DNA from: Flavitalea plasmicola | Lineage (GTDB): Bacteria > Bacteroidota > Bacteroidia > Chitinophagales > Chitinophagaceae | Direction of reading: 5' to 3' | Assembly (NCBI RefSeq): GCF_030546645.1 | Contig: NZ_JAUOTO010000010.1 | Span: forward strand, 124,001 to 188,000 | Length of the DNA stretch: 64,000 nucleotides | Shown here: piece by piece, positions 58,042 through 64,000 of the stretch | How the letters are laid out: each line of letters starts with the position of its first letter | Numbering within the stretch: the stretch's first letter is position 1 | Position numbers and translations under genes: made by a program | Notes under the pieces: model-generated | The model's input: the letters and a program-made list of their open reading frames with translations, nothing else | What the model was told of the DNA's origin: nothing | The model's database searches: none

Positions 58042-59619
58042 TCACTTACCCTTCCCCGCCTTCCGCAACCCCACCAGCACGACCCCATGCCTGCGTACAT
58101 CTGCGACAAACTCCCCGTCGAAGGTCCCGATGTCCTGCTGCCTCCACAGATCGCGGACAACGTATCTACCGGTGATACCCAGATCCGCCCACCGGAGCGT
58201 CACCCGCTGCACCGCGCTGTCACCGGGATTGAAAAGCCCCGCTACCTTGCTGCCGTCCTCCAGCTCTTTGGCCATCACGCCTGCCTCGCCCTGCTGGGAG
58301 ATCACCGTTGCCTGTTTGCCCAGGGGATCCTGGTTGATGGCCAGCACCTCGTCGTTGGTGAGGAGGCCCAAAGTAAAGCTGTCCAGCTTTGTCAGGTCGC
58401 ATCCCAGCAACAGCGGCACGGACATGAGGCACCAGGCGCTGACATGCGTATATTGCTCATCGGGTGTCAGCAGCGTGGGCCTGGGAGCCTTCCCCCAACC
58501 AACATAACCTACGATCATCATATCGGGATCATTCCAATGACCCGGACCGGCATAGGGCGCCCATTTATCCTGGGTGAACAGCCGGCTCTTCAGGCTTCTC
58601 CAGTTATCGCGGATATCCCCGCCCGTGCGCCAGCAGTTGGACCATTGCGCCCAGTCGGCCGCCCCGGCAAAAGGCGCGCTGTTGGAAAGGCTGAGGATGA
58701 TGTCGCGGCCGCTGCCTCTCAACGCTTCATACATAGTGCGCGTCTCCGGCACTTCGATAGGGCTCCAATCGTATTTCAGATAGTCGATGCCCCAGGTCGT
58801 CCATTGATGGACGTCATTGGGTACGAAAGTGTAGCTGCCGATGGCATACGGCAGCTGTTTCTTATTCCGGGGGATCTTCTCCTTCGTGGCTTCGAACAGG
58901 CCTTCCTCATTCATGGCCGATCCGCCGATGTGGTGGCCATAAGATTCCACCCAGGGCGTGGAATAGATGCCGATCTTCAGTCCCAGTCCATGCACTTCAT
59001 CGCAGAGGCCCTGCATGTCCGGGAAGATGGAGCTGTCGGGCAGGATGCCGTGAAAGGCGCCGCCCCGGCGGCCCTGCCAGCAGTCGTCGATATTCATATA
59101 GGTCCATCCATGATCGATGAGGCCGCTGCCGGCCATTGCTTTTGCATTAGCGAGGACCAGCTCCTGGCTGATCTTCGTAGCATAGATATTCCAGCTGTTC
59201 CATCCCATGGGAGGGGTGAGGGAGACCTGCTCGCCGACGACGAGCCGGAAAGCGCGGCTGGCGACGCCGGCCTTATTTTTAACGGTCAGCACCAGCGGGT
59301 AGGTCCCTGCTTTGGCGATGGTGCCCGAGATCCGCCCCGTATTTTTATCCAGGGTTACACCCGGCGGCAGCTTGTCTGCAGAAAAGACCAGCGGCCGGGT
59401 CCCCGTTGCGGCAATGGTGAACACAATGGGATGCCCCGGCCGAACCCCGAATACTTTGGGCCCGTTGATATGGGGCATGGGACTTGGCTTGGGGGTAAGG
59501 ATGGCCAGCGTATCGGGCAGCTGGGCATAGACGGTGCCCGCTGTTATTTGCGCCCGCAAGGCGCTGGCTGTCAATAAACAGCCCAGTATGGTCATATGCA
59601 AGGATCGTAATGTGTTCAT
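58042..59619 (-). CDS. Alpha-galactosidase (GH27) with N-terminal Ig-like module
   Basis: A 525-residue secreted enzyme (signal to about residue 24). Residues about 45-130 form a putative Ig module (PGHPIVFTIAATGTRPLVFS, LPPGVTLDKNTGRISGTIAK). The GH27 barrel starts LTPPMGWNSWNIYATKISQE, with YMNIDDCWQGRRGG, nucleophile Asp284 (GIDYLKYDWSP) and acid/base Asp335 (WRTGGDIRDNW), then GHWNDPDMMIVGYVGWG. A C-terminal beta domain closes it (VAGLFNPGDSAVQRVTLRWA). Releases terminal alpha-galactose. A 496-codon antisense frame is a composition artefact. Confidence 0.93.
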   Translation of the reverse strand: MNTLRSLHMTILGCLLTASALRAQITAGTVYAQLPDTLAILTPKPSPMPHINGPKVFGVRPGHPIVFTIAATGTRPLVFSADKLPPGVTLDKNTGRISGTIAKAGTYPLVLTVKNKAGVASRAFRLVVGEQVSLTPPMGWNSWNIYATKISQELVLANAKAMAGSGLIDHGWTYMNIDDCWQGRRGGAFHGILPDSSIFPDMQGLCDEVHGLGLKIGIYSTPWVESYGHHIGGSAMNEEGLFEATKEKIPRNKKQLPYAIGSYTFVPNDVHQWTTWGIDYLKYDWSPIEVPETRTMYEALRGSGRDIILSLSNSAPFAGAADWAQWSNCWRTGGDIRDNWRSLKSRLFTQDKWAPYAGPGHWNDPDMMIVGYVGWGKAPRPTLLTPDEQYTHVSAWCLMSVPLLLGCDLTKLDSFTLGLLTNDEVLAINQDPLGKQATVISQQGEAGVMAKELEDGSKVAGLFNPGDSAVQRVTLRWADLGITGRYVVRDLWRQQDIGTFDGEFVADVRRHGVVLVGLRKAGKGK

Positions 59620-59864
59620 GAATGAAAAGTAGGAAAAATAGTGGGCCGGAAATGGGAATGCCAGGAAAGCTTAGTAACTGGCTAAAATGGCGGAGGGTCC
59701 CGGCGCCCCTTAATTCCAAAAAATTAAGGGAGACCACCTATTATTCACATAGCGCAATTATTTAAATTGTTATTAAAGAAGCTATGTAAGCCGCTGTTAT
59801 ACAATTATAGTGGTATACTTTAGGTTAGTAGATCTAAATTCTTAGACTTTTTAAATCCAAAAGT

Positions 59865-61514
59865 ATGCGCTTATTTACCTATCGAAAACCCAAAAAACTT
59901 GCCCTGTCGCTGCTCCTTCTCCTTTCAACCCTCTTCACCCAGGCCCAGCTAAAAGTGGGAGACAATCCTACCAACATCCAGAAGTCATCTGTTTTGGAAC
60001 TGGAGAGCACCCGGCAGGGTCTCTTGCTGCCCAGGTTGACGGACACCGCGGCTATCAATCTGTTGACGCCCCCGGATGGGATGATCATCTACCTTACGGC
60101 TGACAATAGCTTACGGCTGCGCAGCAACGGCAGTTGGAAGAAGATCGCGGATCTGGCGGCGGCCAGCGCCAACTGGAGCCTCACCGGCAACAGCGGCACC
60201 GATTCCGCCCTTAATTTCATCGGGACGTTGGATGGTAAGCCCCTGAGCATGCGGACGAACAATGCGGAGCGTTTGCACATCAGCGCCGACGGCAACATCG
60301 GCATCGGCACGGCCACCCCCTCGGCTAACCTCGATGTAAATGGAACCGTCAAATTTGAAAATCTTGCCGCGGACTCCACTACGCTCCAGGTACTGGTGTT
60401 GGCGCCAGATGGTTCTGTTTACAAACGCACGGTATCCACGTCTATCTTTCAGAATGCCATCCGCGCGATCAACGGTATTCAAAAGCAGACGCTGTCCCTG
60501 ACAGCCAGCTCCAACACGTCGGTGGATACGGTTACCGTCGTCAATACATCCGCGGACAGCACCATTGCCATTAACTTGCCCGTACAGGATGGCGCGTCGG
60601 CGACCAAACCATATGGGTTCCTGACATTGGCGGACTGGACCAAGATCCAGAGCGCAACGCAAAGCCTGCTCATAGGCACCGTCGCAACGGTGGGAAATGC
60701 CAATGGCGCGCACATCGATAGCTCCGGATCCACCCGAACCATCGTATTACATCCGGCGGATGCCACCAATCCCGGTATCGTCACTGCCGGAACGCAGACA
60801 TTCGGGGGAAATAAGACCTTCAATGGCAATACCACGATCAAAGGGACGACGACCCTGGATAGTGTCGCTACGAACAACACCCTTGACTCCGTGCTGGTGA
60901 TCAGCAATGGCCTGGTTCAAAAAAGACAGGTAAGCGCCGCCGCATTTGGTAATGCCATCCGCCGCATCAACGACAATACGGATACAGCCCAGTACATTGC
61001 CTTCCGTAATTCCGGAACGGATCTGACCGTGAGCACCGCCAACAATGATTCGGTGTACCTGAATGTACCGGATGCGGCAACAGGCGCAAGAGGTGTGGTG
61101 TCAACAGGCGCCCAGACCTTTGCCGGCAACAAAGGCTTCCAGGACAGTGTCACGGCAGCGAAAGCAGTATTGGTCGGTACGGGCAGCAGCGCCAATTCCA
61201 CCGTGCAGGTGAATGGTTCTATGTCCCTGGCCATTAAATCTGTCACGACGGACTATACGGTGACAGGCGCCGATAACACGATCCTTGCCAATACCACCTC
61301 AGGAGCGATCATCATCACTTTGCCCGCCCCCACGAATTTTGCGGGTCGTATCTATACGATCAAGAAAATAGGCACAGGAGGTATCGACAAGGAGCTGACG
61401 ATAACGCCTGCTTCCGGCACCATCGATGGCGGCAGCAATTATATCATCTATAACGACTACACATATGTGGCTCTGCAGACGGACGGAACCAACTGGTATG
61501 TCATCAAGAAATAA
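59865..61514 (+). CDS. Secreted fibre-like repeat protein
   Basis: A 549-residue protein (signal peptide LALSLLLLLSTLFTQAQ). The N-terminal module LKVGDNPTNIQKSSVLELES, TRQGLLLPRLTDTAAINLLT, PPDGMIIYLTADNSLRLRSN is shared with 61542 and, in weaker form, 16669. Then ADGNIGIGTATPSANLDVNG and repeats containing GARGVVSTGAQTFAGNKGFQ and TNPGIVTAGTQTFGGNKTFN, Ser/Thr/Asn-rich beta-structure as in fibre shafts. The C-terminus (NTTSGAIIITLPAPTNFAGR, YTIKKIGTGGIDKELTITPA) resembles a trimerising head. No T9SS CTD is visible. Paralogous gene follows after 27 bases. Confidence 0.8.
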   Translation: MRLFTYRKPKKLALSLLLLLSTLFTQAQLKVGDNPTNIQKSSVLELESTRQGLLLPRLTDTAAINLLTPPDGMIIYLTADNSLRLRSNGSWKKIADLAAASANWSLTGNSGTDSALNFIGTLDGKPLSMRTNNAERLHISADGNIGIGTATPSANLDVNGTVKFENLAADSTTLQVLVLAPDGSVYKRTVSTSIFQNAIRAINGIQKQTLSLTASSNTSVDTVTVVNTSADSTIAINLPVQDGASATKPYGFLTLADWTKIQSATQSLLIGTVATVGNANGAHIDSSGSTRTIVLHPADATNPGIVTAGTQTFGGNKTFNGNTTIKGTTTLDSVATNNTLDSVLVISNGLVQKRQVSAAAFGNAIRRINDNTDTAQYIAFRNSGTDLTVSTANNDSVYLNVPDAATGARGVVSTGAQTFAGNKGFQDSVTAAKAVLVGTGSSANSTVQVNGSMSLAIKSVTTDYTVTGADNTILANTTSGAIIITLPAPTNFAGRIYTIKKIGTGGIDKELTITPASGTIDGGSNYIIYNDYTYVALQTDGTNWYVIKK

Positions 61515-61541
61515 TCTGACTCCTGATCTAAATATATCGTC

Positions 61542-64000
61542 ATGCGAATTGGCACCTTGTTGGGGGCGGGAGTCGCGTTGTTGTTATTGGGCAATACGGC
61601 TTTCTCCCAGCAGTTGAAATTGGGGGTAAACCCATATACGATCCAAAAATCGGCGCTGCTGGAATTAAATTCCACTAACCAGGGATTGTTGCTGGCCCGG
61701 ATCACCGATACCACTTCGATCAATACGTTGTCTCCCCCGGATGGGATGGTGATCTTTTTTACACCGACCAGGCAGCTGATGGTCCGGAGCAACGGCGCCT
61801 GGCAGGCTTTCACGGCATCGGGAGGCGCTATCTCCAGCCTGAATGGGCTGACAGCTACGACACAGACCTTTGCCACAGGCGCCGCCGGGACAGACTTTAA
61901 TATCGCTTCTTCGGGAAGCGTGCATACCTTCAATATCCCGGATGCAGCTGCAACAGCCCGCGGCGTAGTGACCACGGGGGCGCAGACCATCGCGGGGGCC
62001 AAGACTTTTTCTTCGGCCCCGATATTTTCATCCCTGACGGCGGGCTCCATCCCCTACATCGGTACAGGAGGGCTGCTGTCGCAGAACAATGCCAACCTCT
62101 TCTGGGACGCGACCAACAGCCGGCTGGGCATCGGCACCACGGCGCCGGCTACTACCCTTCATGTAAATGGCACCAACCCGCTGACCCTTACAGGCGTGCA
62201 AGCCGGCACCAGCACCACGGCGGATAGTCTGCTTACCATCACCAGCGGACTGGTGAGGAAGATCCCCATGTCGACCTTCACCGCCGCCGGCAATTTCTGG
62301 GCATGGGGCGGCAATACGGTAGCGAGCCTGAAAAATTTCGGCACCATCGATGCCTTCGATCTTCCGTTCATCACCAGCAATACGGAAAAGATGCGCCTCA
62401 GCACTTCGGGCAACCTGGGCATCGGCTCCTCCACCTTTAATGCCACCAATCCTGAAAAATTATTGGTACAGGCAGGGACGACAACCTCCTTCAACCTCAT
62501 GCAGGGGCACGGGAAGATCAATAACTACCTGCAGATAAATGTTCAGAACGATTCTGCCGGCACGGCAGCCAGCTCCGACCTGGTGGCTACCTCCGACAAT
62601 GGCAACGAGTCGACCAACTTTGTCGACCTGGGCATTAACTCCAGCGCGAACACCAGTACGGGCACCATCGGCGGCGCGAATAACGCCTACCTATACAGCA
62701 CAGGCAATGATTTTTCCATAGGCAATTCAACTGCTAATAAATCTTTACTATTCTTCACGGGAGGCACGGCCGCCGCCAACGAGGCCATGCGGATCAACGG
62801 CACGGGCAAGGTCGGCATCGGCACCACGGCGCCTGCCACGGTCCTGCATGTAAATGGCACCAACCCGTTGACCCTTACAGGCGTGCAGGCGGGCACCAGC
62901 ACCAGTGCGGACAGCCTGCTCACCATCACCAGCGGACTGGTGAGGAAGATCCCCATGTCGACTTTCGACGTGGCAGGGTCAGGTATCACCAGCCTGAATG
63001 GACTGACCGGCAGCACCCAAACCTTTGCCACCGGCACCGCAGGAACGGACTTTAACATCGCTTCCTCGGGCACTGCGCATACCTTCAACATACCGGATGC
63101 TTCCGCTACGGCGCGCGGTGTGGTAACCACGGGCGCTCAAACCATTGCCGGCGCAAAAACTTTTTCCTCAGCGCCTTTATTCTCTTCCCTGACAGCCGGC
63201 TCTGTGCCTTACATCGGTACGGGCGGAGTGGTGTCTCAAAACAACACTAACTACTTCTGGGACGCGACCAACAGCCGGCTGGGCATCGGGACGTCCGCGC
63301 CTGCCACCGCCCTGCACGTAAATGGCACCAACCCCCTGACCCTTACAGGCGTGCAGGCGGGCACCAGCACCAGTGCGGACAGCCTGCTCACCATCACCAG
63401 CGGTCTGGTGAGGAAGATCCCCATGTCGACCTTCACCGCCGCCGGCAATTTCTGGGCATGGGGCGGCAATACGGTAGCGAGCCTGAAAAATTTCGGCACC
63501 ATCGATGCCTTCGATCTTCCGTTCATCACCAGCAATACGGAAAAGATGCGCCTCAGCACATCGGGCAACCTGGGCATCGGTTCCTCCACCTTTAATGCCT
63601 CCAACCCTGAAAAATTATTGGTACAGGCGGGAACGACGACCTCCTTCAACCTCATGCAGGGGCACGGGAAGATCAATAACTACCTGCAGATAAATGTTCA
63701 GAACGATTCTGCCGGCACGGCTGCCAGCTCCGACCTGGTGGCTACCTCCGACAATGGCAACGAGTCGACCAACTTTGTCGACCTGGGCATTAACTCCAGC
63801 GCGAACACCAGCACGGGCACCATCGGCGGCGCGAATAACGCCTACCTATACAGCACAGGCAATGATTTTTCCATAGGCAATTCAACTGCTAATAAATCTT
63901 TACTATTCTTCACGGGAGGCACGGCCGCCGCCAACGAGGCCATGCGGATCAACGGCACGGGCAAGGTCGGCATCGGCACCACTGCGCCTGCCACTGTCCT
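61542..64000 (+). CDS. Secreted fibre-like repeat protein, C-terminus outside window
   Basis: At least 819 codons, open to the window end. Signal MRIGTLLGAGVALLLLGNTA, then LKLGVNPYTIQKSALLELNS, TNQGLLLARITDTTSINTLS: clear paralogue of the upstream gene. The rest is an in-frame tandem duplication of 1155 bp (61836-62990, then 62991 on) with segments such as DATNSRLGIGTTAPATTLHV, KNFGTIDAFDLPFITSNTEK and GTIGGANNAYLYSTGNDFSI. The GIGTT-P-LHVNG phrase is common in tail-fibre-like proteins that often end in an S74 chaperone; that end is not visible. Confidence 0.82.
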   Translation, partial: MRIGTLLGAGVALLLLGNTAFSQQLKLGVNPYTIQKSALLELNSTNQGLLLARITDTTSINTLSPPDGMVIFFTPTRQLMVRSNGAWQAFTASGGAISSLNGLTATTQTFATGAAGTDFNIASSGSVHTFNIPDAAATARGVVTTGAQTIAGAKTFSSAPIFSSLTAGSIPYIGTGGLLSQNNANLFWDATNSRLGIGTTAPATTLHVNGTNPLTLTGVQAGTSTTADSLLTITSGLVRKIPMSTFTAAGNFWAWGGNTVASLKNFGTIDAFDLPFITSNTEKMRLSTSGNLGIGSSTFNATNPEKLLVQAGTTTSFNLMQGHGKINNYLQINVQNDSAGTAASSDLVATSDNGNESTNFVDLGINSSANTSTGTIGGANNAYLYSTGNDFSIGNSTANKSLLFFTGGTAAANEAMRINGTGKVGIGTTAPATVLHVNGTNPLTLTGVQAGTSTSADSLLTITSGLVRKIPMSTFDVAGSGITSLNGLTGSTQTFATGTAGTDFNIASSGTAHTFNIPDASATARGVVTTGAQTIAGAKTFSSAPLFSSLTAGSVPYIGTGGVVSQNNTNYFWDATNSRLGIGTSAPATALHVNGTNPLTLTGVQAGTSTSADSLLTITSGLVRKIPMSTFTAAGNFWAWGGNTVASLKNFGTIDAFDLPFITSNTEKMRLSTSGNLGIGSSTFNASNPEKLLVQAGTTTSFNLMQGHGKINNYLQINVQNDSAGTAASSDLVATSDNGNESTNFVDLGINSSANTSTGTIGGANNAYLYSTGNDFSIGNSTANKSLLFFTGGTAAANEAMRINGTGKVGIGTTAPATV
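61836..62990 (+). repeat. 1155-bp coding tandem repeat, copy 1
   Basis: Begins AGCCTGAATGGGCTGACAGC. Each copy codes 385 residues. Within it a ~153-bp sub-repeat (62127-62279 and 62814-62966, offset 687 bp) duplicates GIGTTAP to IPMSTF. Confidence 0.9.
62991..64000 (+). repeat. 1155-bp coding tandem repeat, copy 2 (cut by window end)
   Basis: Begins AGCCTGAATGGACTGACCGG. The first ~260 bases differ by scattered changes, while the stretch from about 63320 on is almost identical to copy 1, as expected if gene conversion or recent duplication acts on part of the unit. Confidence 0.9.

Noticed and set aside
58087-59577. 496-codon forward open frame opposite the GH27 gene
   Set aside because: Antisense to a well-conserved enzyme with all catalytic motifs; the frame lacks signal, domains or promoter and reflects codon-position GC bias.

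Overview
The window looks like chromosome of a Bacteroidota bacterium, most likely Chitinophagales/Chitinophagaceae (inference). The signs are matches to the Bacteroidota promoter (TTG, 17-23 bases, TAnnTTTG), type IX secretion C-terminal domains (types A and B), one-gene propeller/LytS-type kinases with LytTR partners, VIT, DUF1080, DUF3472 and YHS proteins, and many secreted glycoside hydrolases without Shine-Dalgarno sites. I see no rRNA, tRNA, CRISPR, insertion sequence or phage module.

Layout. 0-8.6 kb: end of a GH29 fucosidase, PD40 protein, GT1-type glycosyltransferase, lipoprotein, PepSY membrane protein, dienelactone hydrolase, ABM protein, and an NmrA-like/AraC pair. 8.7-12.9 kb: second GT1-type enzyme, GNAT, a broken MocR-type regulator whose three-half-site operator remains beside a haloalkane dehalogenase, and a methionine aminopeptidase. 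12.9-18.1 kb: five reverse-strand genes, ending with a type A T9SS substrate and a peptidase-S74 tail-fibre-like surface protein. 18.2-22.7 kb: an inverted-repeat-rich spacer, a globin, then a hybrid propeller histidine kinase and its LytTR regulator. 22.7-30.9 kb: DUF1080 lipoprotein, lipoprotein of unknown role, then the most interesting locus: a serine hydrolase/VanX-type dipeptidase fusion and an RpiR regulator facing a two-gene operon of DgcN-like (DUF1611) and DgcA-like (enolase superfamily) proteins. Together these read as release and catabolism of peptidoglycan D-amino acids, especially D-glutamate. The 676-base divergent spacer holds two four-copy repeat arrays.

30.9-47.8 kb: TreS-maltokinase fusion, a gliding-type C-terminal protein, DUF6624 and DUF3472 proteins, PhzF, GH32, YHS, a proline-rich protein, a membrane protein, a VIT/VWA/TPR/DUF2135 protein and a GT-C-like membrane protein. 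Several convergent pairs overlap at their 3' ends. 47.8-54.9 kb: a LacI regulator facing inositol oxygenase, an ArsR regulator facing a GH29-GH2 operon; operators and promoters can be read for both regulators.

54.9-58.0 kb is visibly A+T-richer and decaying: a frameshifted RidA gene, a secreted protein whose signal peptide is out of frame at a poly-A run, a 41-codon ORF coupled to an unknown protein, and another frameshifted unknown gene. 58.0-64.0 kb: a GH27 alpha-galactosidase and two paralogous secreted repeat proteins. The last runs off the window and contains an in-frame 1155-bp tandem duplication.
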